A DNA stretch of 64,000 bases from Pedobacter foliorum (lineage in GTDB: Bacteria > Bacteroidota > Bacteroidia > Sphingobacteriales > Sphingobacteriaceae). The stretch covers positions 248,001-312,000 of the forward strand of contig NZ_JABSNU010000004.1 of the NCBI RefSeq assembly GCF_013266735.1, given 5' to 3'. Below the pieces are notes generated by a model. It was not told the DNA's origin. It ran no database searches and worked only from the letters and a program-made list of their open reading frames with translations. Shown in pieces: positions 38,284 through 47,342 of this stretch (position 1 is the first letter of the stretch; each line of letters begins with the position of its first letter). A program made the position numbers and the translations under genes.

Positions 38284-38313
38284 AAGCCCCTTATTTAGTA
38301 AGGGGCTTTTTTT
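38284..38313 (+). terminator. Rho-independent terminator after the sprA-gcvH-vanZ cluster
   Basis: Perfect 10-bp stem AAGCCCCTTA / TAAGGGGCTT with the 5-base loop TTTAG, directly followed by a T-run. It ends the plus-strand transcript after the tiny lipoprotein gene and isolates feoAB. Confidence 0.88.
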
Positions 38314-38338
38314 ATGACTATATATAAACACCTGCTTA

Positions 38339-38370
38339 TTTGGATTTATTATAGATTAAGTCTAAATTGC
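38339..38370 (+). promoter_or_regulatory. Candidate feoA promoter with overlapping palindrome
   Basis: TTTG (38339-38342), 20 bases, then TAAATTGC (38363-38370) resemble a promoter. An imperfect palindrome TAGATTAAGTCTA (38352-38364, one mismatch) covers the start of the -7 element. In front of feoAB an iron-responsive repressor (DtxR- or Fur-like) site is a reasonable guess, but the motif is short and unproven. Confidence 0.35.
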
Positions 38371-38395
38371 GCTCCAAAATAATACTTATACATAG

Positions 38396-38611
38396 ATGAA
38401 GCTTTCGCAGTTAAATCCAGGAGAACAAGGAACTATCGTAGCGTTTACAGATCTTGAAATGTCTGTAAAATTAATGGAAATGGGATGCTTGCCTGGTGAA
38501 ACAGTAGAAGTAGAACGTTTTGCGCCGCTTGGAGATCCAATTGCTATTCGTGTGGCAGGGTACCAACTTTGTTTGCGTAAAAACGAAGCATCTATTATTA
38601 TAATTCAATAA
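38396..38611 (+). CDS. feoA: FeoA family protein
   Basis: Small 71-residue SH3-like cytosolic protein that supports ferrous iron uptake by FeoB. Canonical segments are LSQLNPGEQGTIVAF, LMEMGCLPGETVEVE and PIAIRVAGYQLCLRKNEA. It starts 82 bases after the preceding terminator, behind a candidate promoter with a palindrome, and feoB begins five bases after its stop. Confidence 0.95.
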   Translation: MKLSQLNPGEQGTIVAFTDLEMSVKLMEMGCLPGETVEVERFAPLGDPIAIRVAGYQLCLRKNEASIIIIQ

Positions 38612-38616
38612 TAGTT

Positions 38617-40731
38617 TTGGTAAAAAATATTAAAATTGCTTTAGTTGGTAACCCCAACACAGGGAAATCTACACTTTTTAACCTGCTTACGGGATTAAAT
38701 CAGAAGATCGGAAATTTTCCCGGTATTACTGTTGATAAGAAAGTTGGTTATTGTAAACTGTCCAATAACAGACAGGCTGAGATAATTGATTTACCTGGTA
38801 CTTATAGTTTATACCCTAAAAGTAAAGATGAGAGCATAGTATTTCAGGTTCTTGCCGATAAAAATAATTCAAGCCATCCTGATATTGTTGTACTGGTAGC
38901 AGATGCAACAAACCTTCGAAGAAATTTATTGCTTTATTCTCAGGTAGCAGATTTAGGTGTCCCTTTGGTTCTTGCGCTTAACATGACCGATATGGCCAAA
39001 AAGGAAGGTATTGATGTCGATATCAATAAGCTTTCTGAAAGGTTAGGTATACAAGTAGTTGCAATTTCTGCAAGAAGCAATTCAGGATTAACTGAGCTTA
39101 AAGAGGCTATTAATAATACTACGGTTATCGCTACTCAGGTAGAAGGAGCAGATGTACGCGTATTAGCACCAGAAGCCATTGATTTGGTTAAAGCCAAGGT
39201 AAAAACTGAAAACAACTACCTTGCTTTACAAATACTACATCAACATGAGCACCTTAATACCTATTCTGCTCAGGAACATGAAGCATTTGAGAAGATTAAA
39301 ACTGAGCATGCTTTTGAATCTTCTAAACTACAGGCTGCAGAAACTATTGCCCGTTATAGATATCTTGGTACTGTTTTAAGTGGAGTAGTAGAAGATACAG
39401 GAGCTGCAAGAAAGTTTGTTTTTAGTGACAAACTCGATTCAGTGCTGACCAATAAGTTCTGGGGTTTCCTTATTTTTATTGGCATTCTATTCTTTATTTT
39501 TAACTCTATTTTCTCCTGGTCATCGTACCCAATGGAGTTAATTGAATATGGTTTTGTTTGGCTTACTGAATATGGTCACCAACATTTGCCGGACGGTATT
39601 CTAACTAATCTTCTTTTAGATGGAGTATTAGCCGGTTTGGGTGGTGTAATGATATTTATACCTCAGATAGCAATCTTATTTGCTTTTATATCTATACTGG
39701 AGGATACAGGCTATATGGCGCGTGTTACCTTCATGATGGATAAGATCATGCGAAAGTTTGGATTAAGCGGTAAATCTGTAGTGCCAATGATAGGGAGTTT
39801 AGCTTGTGCTGTCCCATCCATAATGAGCGCCCGTAATATCGAGAGTTGGAAAGATCGTATTATTACTATTATGGTTGCGCCGTTGGTAAGCTGCTCAGCC
39901 AGATTACCTGTTTATACTTTATTAATATCATTGGTAGTTCCCGAAAAAATGGTTTGGGGTTTTCTGAATTTGCAAGGCCTTACCCTTATGGGGATGTATG
40001 TCATTAGTATTTTAGCTGCGGTTTTTGTGGCATTTGTAATGAAGTTCTTAATAAAGGCAAAGGAGAAATCATATTTCATTATGGAACTTCCTGTCTACAG
40101 AATGCCTAGATGGTCAAATGTGATTTATACCATGTATGAGAAATCAAAAACTTTTGTTTTTGAAGCAGGTAAGGTGATTATTGCTATCTCTATTATCCTT
40201 TGGGTACTTGCAACTTATGGGCCATCTGAAAGGTTCAAAGAAATTGATGATAAATACGCCGCTATAGAAGCGCAAAAAGATAGTGTGCAAATTAGTACAT
40301 TGGAAAGAGATAGGGCCGCAGAGAAGCTTGAGAACTCTTATGCCGGTATTTTAGGGCATGTAATTGAACCCGCTATAAAACCTTTAGGTTTTGATTGGAA
40401 AATTGGCATTGCATTAATTACCTCTTTTGCAGCAAGGGAAGCCTTTGTAGGAACAATGGCTACTATCTACAGTGTTGATAATGATGGAGAAGTTGCCACC
40501 ATCCGTAATAAAATGCGTGGTGCTAAAGATCCTGATACCGGCTTGCCTGTGTTTACATTTGCTACTGCATTCTCTTTGATGTTGTTCTATGCCTTTGCAA
40601 TGCAGTGTATGAGTACTGTAGCAGTTGTATTCAGAGAAACTAAATCATGGAGGTGGCCGGTTATTCAAATCGTGTATATGACAGGAATGGCATATGTAGC
40701 TAGTTTGATCGCTTACCAACTTTTAAAGTAA
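38617..40731 (+). CDS. feoB: Ferrous iron transporter FeoB
   Basis: Inner-membrane Fe(II) importer with an N-terminal GTPase. It has 704 residues. The G1 loop GNPNTGKS is at 11-18, G3 is DLPGTYSL, and G4 is NMTD (NKxD family variant). The membrane part contains two Gate-like regions, including GYMARVTFMMDKIMRKFGLSG and SCSARLPVYTLL. The start is a TTG at 38617, with no ATG nearby that keeps the G1 motif. It is cotranscribed with feoA; the SprT-like gene follows 10 bases after it. Confidence 0.96.
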   Translation: MVKNIKIALVGNPNTGKSTLFNLLTGLNQKIGNFPGITVDKKVGYCKLSNNRQAEIIDLPGTYSLYPKSKDESIVFQVLADKNNSSHPDIVVLVADATNLRRNLLLYSQVADLGVPLVLALNMTDMAKKEGIDVDINKLSERLGIQVVAISARSNSGLTELKEAINNTTVIATQVEGADVRVLAPEAIDLVKAKVKTENNYLALQILHQHEHLNTYSAQEHEAFEKIKTEHAFESSKLQAAETIARYRYLGTVLSGVVEDTGAARKFVFSDKLDSVLTNKFWGFLIFIGILFFIFNSIFSWSSYPMELIEYGFVWLTEYGHQHLPDGILTNLLLDGVLAGLGGVMIFIPQIAILFAFISILEDTGYMARVTFMMDKIMRKFGLSGKSVVPMIGSLACAVPSIMSARNIESWKDRIITIMVAPLVSCSARLPVYTLLISLVVPEKMVWGFLNLQGLTLMGMYVISILAAVFVAFVMKFLIKAKEKSYFIMELPVYRMPRWSNVIYTMYEKSKTFVFEAGKVIIAISIILWVLATYGPSERFKEIDDKYAAIEAQKDSVQISTLERDRAAEKLENSYAGILGHVIEPAIKPLGFDWKIGIALITSFAAREAFVGTMATIYSVDNDGEVATIRNKMRGAKDPDTGLPVFTFATAFSLMLFYAFAMQCMSTVAVVFRETKSWRWPVIQIVYMTGMAYVASLIAYQLLK

Positions 40732-40741
40732 TTTAATTATC

Positions 40742-41365
40742 TTGGCCTTTGTGAAAAAGGAGAATATCTTAGCACAATATATGCCTGACGCTGCGGCTCC
40801 GATTATAGCCCGGTGGATAGATTATTTTCAGTGTGAATTTAAGATTTCAAAAAACAGGGCAACAAAATTAGGCGATTACAGACACCCTTTTAAAGGAGCA
40901 GGCCATAAGATTTCAGTTAACAATGATCTTAATGCTTATGCATTTCTTGTAACCACCGTTCATGAATTTGCTCATTTACTAACCTGGAATGACCATAAGA
41001 ATAAGGTAAAGCCTCACGGTGATGAATGGAAACGCAATTTTAAGCGAATGATGGTGCCATTTATTGATCAGAATATTTTTCCGGAGGATGTACAGTCTGC
41101 CATTGTTAGCTATTTAAATAACCCATCAGCCGCAAGTTGTACCGACCTAAAGTTATCAAGAGCTTTAAAAAAATATGACTTGTTACTAAATGTTTCCCGT
41201 TTAGAAGAGCTGCCTATTAATACAGTGTTTAGTATAAAAGATGGCAGACAGTTTAAGAAAGGAGAGCGACTTAGAAAGAGATACCGTTGTGTTTGCCTAG
41301 ATAATGGGAATACTTATCTTTTTAACCCATTAGCAGAAGTAACATTAACGGCTACGGGTACATAA
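40742..41365 (+). CDS. SprT-like zinc metallopeptidase domain protein
   Basis: A 207-residue protein with the SprT/Spartan-like zincin motif HEFAH (H74, E75, H78) and a probable third ligand in KPHGDEWKRNF. In eukaryotes the related Spartan cleaves DNA-protein crosslinks; the bacterial family is uncharacterised. The likely start is a TTG at 40742, with a GTG at 40751 as alternative; the first ATG (40781) would remove a conserved-looking N-terminal helix. It follows feoB by 10 bases. Its last 52 bases overlap the convergent lipoprotein gene. Confidence 0.82.
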   Translation: MAFVKKENILAQYMPDAAAPIIARWIDYFQCEFKISKNRATKLGDYRHPFKGAGHKISVNNDLNAYAFLVTTVHEFAHLLTWNDHKNKVKPHGDEWKRNFKRMMVPFIDQNIFPEDVQSAIVSYLNNPSAASCTDLKLSRALKKYDLLLNVSRLEELPINTVFSIKDGRQFKKGERLRKRYRCVCLDNGNTYLFNPLAEVTLTATGT

Positions 41366-42120
41366 ATCGCTTCTTTGTCCTTTATCTCCCACTTTATATT
41401 CAGCTTTTTATCTCTAAAAACTGACGGGACTTTTAGTAGGCTATCTACTAGATTATCAGTATCTTTTATTAAAATACTTGCGCTGTAACCGCCTGCAATT
41501 TTACTTTTTAAAAGTATATAACGCTCGTCAGGAGCAGATATAATATTATCGAAGACTAAGTCAAACTCATTAGCTCCAATTATCGCGTCGTTTAGCAATT
41601 TAATATCCTGACTATATTCGTTTTGATCGGAAGTGCTTTTCTTTCTCATTTGGAAAGGTTCTTTTTTGAGTAAAGAGAAATCAGACGAAGTACGAGATTC
41701 TTCTTTAAATGGAATGTTATTTCTAAAGTAAGTACGGCCGTCTTCAAAAGTATTTACTCCTTGTTTGGCTAATTTTGTACCATCTTTCAACAAAATCAGG
41801 CTATCGTTTTTAAAATAGTATTTTCTTACTTGGTTACTTATCCCCTCATCATTTTTATATTGAGAATATAGTACCGGTTTGCCGTTCCAGCTATATTTTT
41901 CTATATACATAGTTGCTTGTCCAAGTTGATAAACCAGACTGGTATTCTTTTCATAAGTATTGAGGGTTGCGTCAATGGAATCTGCATAAAGTAGTATACT
42001 GGCCTCAGTCATAGGCGCGCCAATGCGTGCGTTAATGAGATCTGCCTGGGGATGCTTTGGGCCCTGATTACAACCAATCATAGCTATAGGGAGCAGGAAA
42101 AATAGATGTAATAACTTCAT
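41314..42120 (-). CDS. Hypothetical lipoprotein
   Basis: Predicted lipoprotein of 268 residues: signal peptide LLHLFFLLPIAMIGC (Cys about 17) and a mature part with beta-strand-like stretches (IEKYSWNGKPVLYSQYKND, FKNDSLILLKDGTKLAK). I do not recognise the family; similar Bacteroidota proteins are left as hypothetical. Its 3' end overlaps that of the SprT-like gene by 52 bases in convergent orientation. An inverted repeat ACTTAG-N7-CTAAGT lies 8 bases upstream of its start. Confidence 0.75.
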   Translation of the reverse strand: MKLLHLFFLLPIAMIGCNQGPKHPQADLINARIGAPMTEASILLYADSIDATLNTYEKNTSLVYQLGQATMYIEKYSWNGKPVLYSQYKNDEGISNQVRKYYFKNDSLILLKDGTKLAKQGVNTFEDGRTYFRNNIPFKEESRTSSDFSLLKKEPFQMRKKSTSDQNEYSQDIKLLNDAIIGANEFDLVFDNIISAPDERYILLKSKIAGGYSASILIKDTDNLVDSLLKVPSVFRDKKLNIKWEIKDKEAIYVPVAVNVTSANGLKR

Positions 42121-42127
42121 ACCATTA

Positions 42128-42146
42128 ACTTAGCTTGTGCCTAAGT
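42128..42146 (-). promoter_or_regulatory. Inverted repeat ACTTAG-N7-CTAAGT before the lipoprotein gene
   Basis: Perfect 6-bp arms (42128-42133 and 42141-42146) just upstream of the minus-strand start at 42120. A closely similar repeat with a 6-base spacer lies upstream of lutB (45652-45668). This may be a shared operator or coincidence. Confidence 0.3.
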
Positions 42147-42173
42147 AACAGACCATTATCATGCCAAGTTAAT

Positions 42174-44156
42174 TTAGTAAGCTAACAAACGTTTAACAGT
42201 ATCGGCCAATTGGCTTTTTGCAAGGAAGCTATCTTCCAGCGTTTTACTCATGGGGATAGCTGTATCGGCACTTGCACAACGCATAACCGGAGCATCAAGA
42301 TGTCTAAAGCAATGTTCCGAGATCCATGCCGCTAACTCAGCTCCAAACCCACATGTTAGTGTGTCTTCATGTAAAATAAGTGCTCTGCCTGTTGTTTTAA
42401 CAGTTGCAGCAACAGTTTCTTTATCCCAAGGTTGCAAAGTTCGTAAATCTACTAAAGTGGCTGAAATCTCAGGATTTTCGCTAAGAAAAGAAAGCGCCCA
42501 ATGAACACCTAGTCCATAAGTTATTATGGCTATTTGTGTGCCATGATTTAGAATATTGGCTTTCCCAATCTCGATATTATAATACCCGGTTGGTACATTG
42601 CCATTCAAACTTCGATAAAGGTATTTATGCTCAAAATACATTACAGGATTTGGATCATCTATTGCAGCGAGCAACAGCCCCTTTGCATCATAAGGAAAGG
42701 CCGGGTAAACCACCTTTAATCCCGGAGTTTTAGTGAACCAAGCTTCATTACTTTGCGAGTGGAAAGGACCTGCGCCAGTTCCTGCCCCTGTAGGCATACG
42801 AACTACAACATCAGCTTTTTCTCCCCATCTGTAATGGGTTTTAGCCAAATTATTAACAATCTGATTAAAACCACAAGTAACAAAATCTGCAAATTGCATT
42901 TCTACAACAGCTTTGTAACCATTTATTGAAAGTCCTAATCCTGCGCCAACGATAACAGATTCGCAGATAGGGGTATTTCTAACTCTGGCTTTCCCAAACT
43001 CATTTACAAAACCATCGGTGATTTTAAAAGCACCTCCATATTCGGCAATATCCTGGCCCATTAAAACAAGGTTCTTGTGCTTTGCCATACCTATTCTTAA
43101 GCCATCGGTAATAGCATCCAGATAGCGCATTTCTCTAGGTGGTTCAGTAGGAGTAGGCGCTACAGCTTCAAAGCGATATGGAGAATACATATCTTCCAGC
43201 TCCGTTTGTAAATCGGCTACTGGTTCCGGATCATGAAATGCACGTTCGACCTCCAGATCAATATCGATTTTAAATGAGGTTTTAATTTCTTTAATGGAAT
43301 CATCTGTAAGAACTGCTTGGTCAAGTAGATACCGTTCAAAGTTTTTAAGAGGGTCTTTGGCACCCCATTCATCAAATAGTTGTTGAGGGACATATTTGGT
43401 GCCTGAAGCCTCCTCATGGCCTCTCATTCTAAATGTTAGACACTCAATTAAGACTGGTCTTGGTTCTTTCCGAATTGAACTTGCAACTGAATTCAGAGTG
43501 TCATACACCTCAAGAATATTGTTCCCATCTATCTGGATGCCCTCAATTCCGTAGCCGATAGCTTTATCTACAAGATCTTTACATTTAAATTGTTCATTAA
43601 TAGGGGTGGAGAGACCGTAACCATTATTTTCAATAAGAAAGATAACTGGCAAATTCCATACAGCAGCAACGTTTAGCGCTTCATGAAAATCACCCTCACT
43701 GGTAGCGCCTTCTCCGGTAAATACTAAAGTTGCATGTTCCTTGTTCTCTATTAAATCAGCAAGGGCAATTCCATCTGCAAGTGCCATTTGCGGGCCTAGA
43801 TGAGATATCATACCTATGATTTTATAGTCTTGGGTTCCAAAATGAAAGGAACGATCCCTGCCCTTAGTGAATCCGGTAATTTTGCCCTGCCATTGCGCCA
43901 TTAGCTTACGTAACGGTATATCCCGGGTAGTAAATACACCAAGATTTCTATGCATAGGCAAGATGTATTCCTGAGCTTCCATTGCCATAGTACTACCTAC
44001 GGCAATTGCTTCCTGACCGATTCCTGAGAACCATTTGCCAATACGACCCTGACGAAGCAGTATGAGCATTTTTTCCTCGACCATTCTTGGATAAAGTAAA
44101 CGCTTGTAGAAATCTAATAATGCGCTGTCACTTTTGTCTTTTCGGTCGAAGGTCAT
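42174..44156 (-). CDS. Fused alpha/beta 2-oxoacid dehydrogenase E1 (branched-chain type)
   Basis: Thiamine-dependent E1 of 660 residues, with the alpha subunit (about 1-330) and beta subunit (about 340-660) joined in one chain. The thiamine diphosphate motif in the alpha part begins GEGATSEGDFHEA and ends LIENN. The GEG start and the SEGD segment are typical of branched-chain oxoacid dehydrogenase E1 alpha. The beta part shows GQDIAEYGGAFK, MQFADF and MPTGAGTGAGPFHSQS. Substrates are probably 2-oxo acids from Val, Leu and Ile. The gene is 8 bases after the LutB-like gene. E2 and E3 are elsewhere. Confidence 0.92.
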   Translation of the reverse strand: MTFDRKDKSDSALLDFYKRLLYPRMVEEKMLILLRQGRIGKWFSGIGQEAIAVGSTMAMEAQEYILPMHRNLGVFTTRDIPLRKLMAQWQGKITGFTKGRDRSFHFGTQDYKIIGMISHLGPQMALADGIALADLIENKEHATLVFTGEGATSEGDFHEALNVAAVWNLPVIFLIENNGYGLSTPINEQFKCKDLVDKAIGYGIEGIQIDGNNILEVYDTLNSVASSIRKEPRPVLIECLTFRMRGHEEASGTKYVPQQLFDEWGAKDPLKNFERYLLDQAVLTDDSIKEIKTSFKIDIDLEVERAFHDPEPVADLQTELEDMYSPYRFEAVAPTPTEPPREMRYLDAITDGLRIGMAKHKNLVLMGQDIAEYGGAFKITDGFVNEFGKARVRNTPICESVIVGAGLGLSINGYKAVVEMQFADFVTCGFNQIVNNLAKTHYRWGEKADVVVRMPTGAGTGAGPFHSQSNEAWFTKTPGLKVVYPAFPYDAKGLLLAAIDDPNPVMYFEHKYLYRSLNGNVPTGYYNIEIGKANILNHGTQIAIITYGLGVHWALSFLSENPEISATLVDLRTLQPWDKETVAATVKTTGRALILHEDTLTCGFGAELAAWISEHCFRHLDAPVMRCASADTAIPMSKTLEDSFLAKSQLADTVKRLLAY

Positions 44157-44164
44157 GCTTACAG

Positions 44165-45562
44165 TTATAAGTTTTTAGATTCCTTGTTTTTTTCGTCCCA
44201 CTGTTTGGCAAAAGACTTTGGAGCTATTGTTGGCATAGAACGGTATTTGCCCCAGATCTTTCTAAATAAGTTTTTGAGGAAGAAGTTTTTGATCTTTCCG
44301 TTAAGAAAGTCCATCCTCGATCGTTTTAACATCCCGACATTCCAAATCTTCCAGCCAATTTCTTCAGCTTTACTATTGTCATGTTGAGTTGCTGCATCTC
44401 TTCTATTAAGCAACAGCATTTTATGGATGTCTATTTTAACCGGACATACCTCAGAGCATTTTCCGCAAAGGCTTGAGGCATAGCTTAAGTGTTTAAAGTC
44501 CTTCATGCCCTTCAAGTGAGGCGTAATGATAGAACCAATTGGGCCACTATATGTAGTATTGTAAGTATGACCACCTATGTTTTTATAAACCGGGCAAGCA
44601 TTAAGACAAGCACCACAACGAATGCAGTATAAACCTTGGCGCTGTTCTTTTTGAGCCAATAAATTGGTGCGTCCGTTATCAAGTAAGATCACGTACATTT
44701 CTTCCGGGCCATCGGTTTCTTCTCCGCGTCTTGGTCCGCTCAAAATTGTATTGTAAACCGTTAGGTTTTGTCCGGTCCCGTGGCTAGCCAAAAGCGGCCA
44801 GAACAGATCCAGATCTGCCATCGAAGGGATAACCTTTTCTATACCTACAATTGCAATATGGATTTTAGGGAAAGTTGTACATAACCTTGCATTACCTTCA
44901 TTTTCAGTTAATGCAATACTACCAGTGTCAGCTATTAAAAAGTTTCCGCCACTAATTCCTATATCAGCTTTTAAGTATTTATCTCTTAATAGCTCACGAG
45001 CTTTTTGCGTAAGTTGTTGAGGTGTATAATCAAGAGGGGTACCAAACTTTTCGTGAAATAATTTAGCAATGTCTTCTTTGCTTAAGTGCATTGCTGGTGT
45101 TACTATATGGTAGGGTGGCTGACCAAGTAATTGAACTATATATTCCCCAAGATCGCTTTCCAGTGATTCAATATCGTTCTTTTCCAGAAATTCATTTAAA
45201 TGAATTTCTTCTGTGGTCATTGATTTTGATTTTATAACCGTTTTTCCACCGTTCTTTTTAATGATGTTCAGTATTTCTTTCTGAGCCTCATTTACGTCAT
45301 TTGCCCAGATTACTTTACCACCTCTGCGTTGGAAGTTAGACTCAAACTCTGGTAAAAATTTATCCAGGTTCTCCATAACGCGCCATTTAATTACGTGTGC
45401 TTTTTTCTTTGAGTTTTCTAAATTCTCAAATTTGGATAAGCCACGTTCAACAGCAACATTATACTTGCCTATGTTATGATTGATAATTTTACGATGTCCT
45501 AAATCGAAGGCTTTCTCATCTGCCTTCTCCAAAAAATCCTCTGATATATCCATCGTCTTCAC
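44165..45562 (-). CDS. LutB-like LUD domain iron-sulfur protein
   Basis: Iron-sulfur protein of the LutB/YkgF family, 465 residues, involved in L-lactate oxidation in Bacillus (LutABC). A LUD domain (about 70-300) is followed by two 4Fe-4S motifs, CIRCGACLNACPV and CGKCSEVCPV, then a C-terminal helix region. A start at the second Met (45553) is also possible. lutA and lutC are not adjacent. It lies directly upstream of the fused E1 gene, so it may carry electrons from, or be coregulated with, 2-oxoacid use. Confidence 0.9.
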   Translation of the reverse strand: MKTMDISEDFLEKADEKAFDLGHRKIINHNIGKYNVAVERGLSKFENLENSKKKAHVIKWRVMENLDKFLPEFESNFQRRGGKVIWANDVNEAQKEILNIIKKNGGKTVIKSKSMTTEEIHLNEFLEKNDIESLESDLGEYIVQLLGQPPYHIVTPAMHLSKEDIAKLFHEKFGTPLDYTPQQLTQKARELLRDKYLKADIGISGGNFLIADTGSIALTENEGNARLCTTFPKIHIAIVGIEKVIPSMADLDLFWPLLASHGTGQNLTVYNTILSGPRRGEETDGPEEMYVILLDNGRTNLLAQKEQRQGLYCIRCGACLNACPVYKNIGGHTYNTTYSGPIGSIITPHLKGMKDFKHLSYASSLCGKCSEVCPVKIDIHKMLLLNRRDAATQHDNSKAEEIGWKIWNVGMLKRSRMDFLNGKIKNFFLKNLFRKIWGKYRSMPTIAPKSFAKQWDEKNKESKNL

Positions 45563-45648
45563 CTGTTTTTATTTACCAATTCAATTCTCAGAAGCAGCCT
45601 TTTAAAGGCTTGAAACTATTTTTCCCTGTTTTTGAATCATGTTTGTTT

Positions 45649-45668
45649 CAAACTTAGATAAAACTAAG
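45649..45668 (-). promoter_or_regulatory. -7 element and inverted repeat before lutB-E1
   Basis: TAAGTTTG on the minus strand (45656-45649) exactly matches the Bacteroidota -7 consensus. It is overlapped by ACTTAG (45652-45657) and CTAAG (45664-45668), a short inverted repeat. No clear -33 box lies 20 bases before. The leader to the first ATG (45562) would be about 80 bases. Confidence 0.4.
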
Positions 45669-45699
45669 CAAGTATTCATTAAAAAATGTAATTTGAATC

Positions 45700-47298
45700 T
45701 TACAACTTAGGCGTACCGTCTTCATTTTTATCTACAGTAGGGCGCTTTAAGCCATTTGCAAGTTCCCAGGCAGTAAAATAAACAAGTTTTGCTCTTTTTG
45801 CAAGCATAGGGAAATCGATCTTGCTAACCTCATCTCCTGGCATATGATAATCATCATGCACACCATTAAAATAAAATATTACCGGAATGCCATGCTTGGC
45901 AAAATTATAGTGATCTGAGCGGTAATAGAACTGATTAGGATCAGTGCGATTATTATATTTTTCATCCAGATTGATGTTGACATAAGTCTTGTTCGCCTTT
46001 TTACCAATTCTGTCAAGATCAGAACTTAACATATCTGAACCAATAATGTAAACGAAGTTATTATCACTTTCGTGGGCTTTGTCTCCACGACCAATCATGT
46101 CAATATTTAAATTGGTAATGGTGTTTTTCAGTGGGAATACCGGATTTTCAGAATACCATTCAGAGCCTAGCAAACCTTTTTCTTCACCGGTAACAGTCAT
46201 GAACAGGATACTCCTCTTAGGGCCTTTTCCAGCTTTTTTAGCTTTAGCAAATGCCTCGGCAATTAATAAAACACCAGTAGTTCCTGAGCCATCATCATCA
46301 GCTCCATTGTTAATTTTATCATCACCTTTAGCATCAGGTGTAATGCCGATGTGGTCATAGTGACCAGTGATAACTAAAATCTCATGTTTTAATTTTGGGT
46401 CAGAACCTTCAAGAAAACCTAAAACATTATCTGACTTAACTTTTTTCTCTACTTTACTTGCGCTTGCACAAACACTGATCTTTATTTCTTGGGGAGATGG
46501 TTTTCCTCCGTCAGAAATCTTCTTTTTAAGTGCATCCAAATTGGTATTGGCACCAGCAAGAATTCTATTAGCGAGAGCAGTTCCTATTGTAATGACCGGC
46601 ATCGCTTGCGGTACATCCATACGATCCATCGTTTCCTTATTTTTCAAAGCCATATCCTCTGATAAGAGATAGCTTTTCATATTTTCAGGCATATTGTCAA
46701 CAATAGGATCAATAAGGATTACTGCCTGAGCTTTATGTTCTACCAGGTATTTCAGCTTGGCATTTACCGCGCTCGAATTCCTTAATGATGCAGTAGGGGC
46801 AGGAGAACCAGGCTCTCCAGATTTGAAAATCATTACGACTTTACCAGCAACAGCTTGGTTTGCATAATCATTGTAATCATCTTTGGTTAAGCCATAGCCT
46901 GCAAAGAGTACACTATTTGCATTAAAAGCAAAACCTTTAGCCGAAACACTTTTAGGCATAAGGAAAAAATCAGTCAAAGCCTCTGCCGGTTGACCATCTA
47001 CTGTAAGTAGCTGCGACAGACCGTAAGATACAATATCAACTGGCTGAAAATAATCCCCTGCAACAGGAGCCTTTAAACCGATACTTTTAAAATGCTCTTT
47101 AATATAGTCGGCTGCCATCCAACCTCCTTTTTTTCCGGTTTCTCTGCCTTCATATTCGTCAGAAGCCAACACTGATAGGTGCTTATAAGCATTATCCTTG
47201 TTAATGGTTTGACTAAATTTTATAGCGTCCTTATTTTGTGCAACTGCACTGCAACCCATAAGTAATAAGAAACTCGAGTATAAAAGGTGTTTTTTCAT
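45700..47298 (-). CDS. M28 family zinc peptidase with PA insert, secreted
   Basis: Exported metallo-aminopeptidase-like enzyme of 532 residues. The signal peptide (LLYSSFLLLMGCSAVAQ) may be cleaved by signal peptidase I or II. A protease-associated insert (about 110-260) precedes or splits the catalytic M28 domain. Zinc and catalytic motifs are clear: GHYDHIG, NNGADDDGSGT, TGEEKGLLGS, NIDMIGRGD and HDDYHMPGD. The role is probably peptide use or turnover in the periplasm. It lies 44 bases after rpiB on the same strand; the order tatC-rpiB-M28 looks like one operon. Confidence 0.93.
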   Translation of the reverse strand: MKKHLLYSSFLLLMGCSAVAQNKDAIKFSQTINKDNAYKHLSVLASDEYEGRETGKKGGWMAADYIKEHFKSIGLKAPVAGDYFQPVDIVSYGLSQLLTVDGQPAEALTDFFLMPKSVSAKGFAFNANSVLFAGYGLTKDDYNDYANQAVAGKVVMIFKSGEPGSPAPTASLRNSSAVNAKLKYLVEHKAQAVILIDPIVDNMPENMKSYLLSEDMALKNKETMDRMDVPQAMPVITIGTALANRILAGANTNLDALKKKISDGGKPSPQEIKISVCASASKVEKKVKSDNVLGFLEGSDPKLKHEILVITGHYDHIGITPDAKGDDKINNGADDDGSGTTGVLLIAEAFAKAKKAGKGPKRSILFMTVTGEEKGLLGSEWYSENPVFPLKNTITNLNIDMIGRGDKAHESDNNFVYIIGSDMLSSDLDRIGKKANKTYVNINLDEKYNNRTDPNQFYYRSDHYNFAKHGIPVIFYFNGVHDDYHMPGDEVSKIDFPMLAKRAKLVYFTAWELANGLKRPTVDKNEDGTPKL

Positions 47299-47342
47299 GT
47301 CAGCTCGATTAGATTTTTAGATTTTGTTCTTTGAACAGATGC

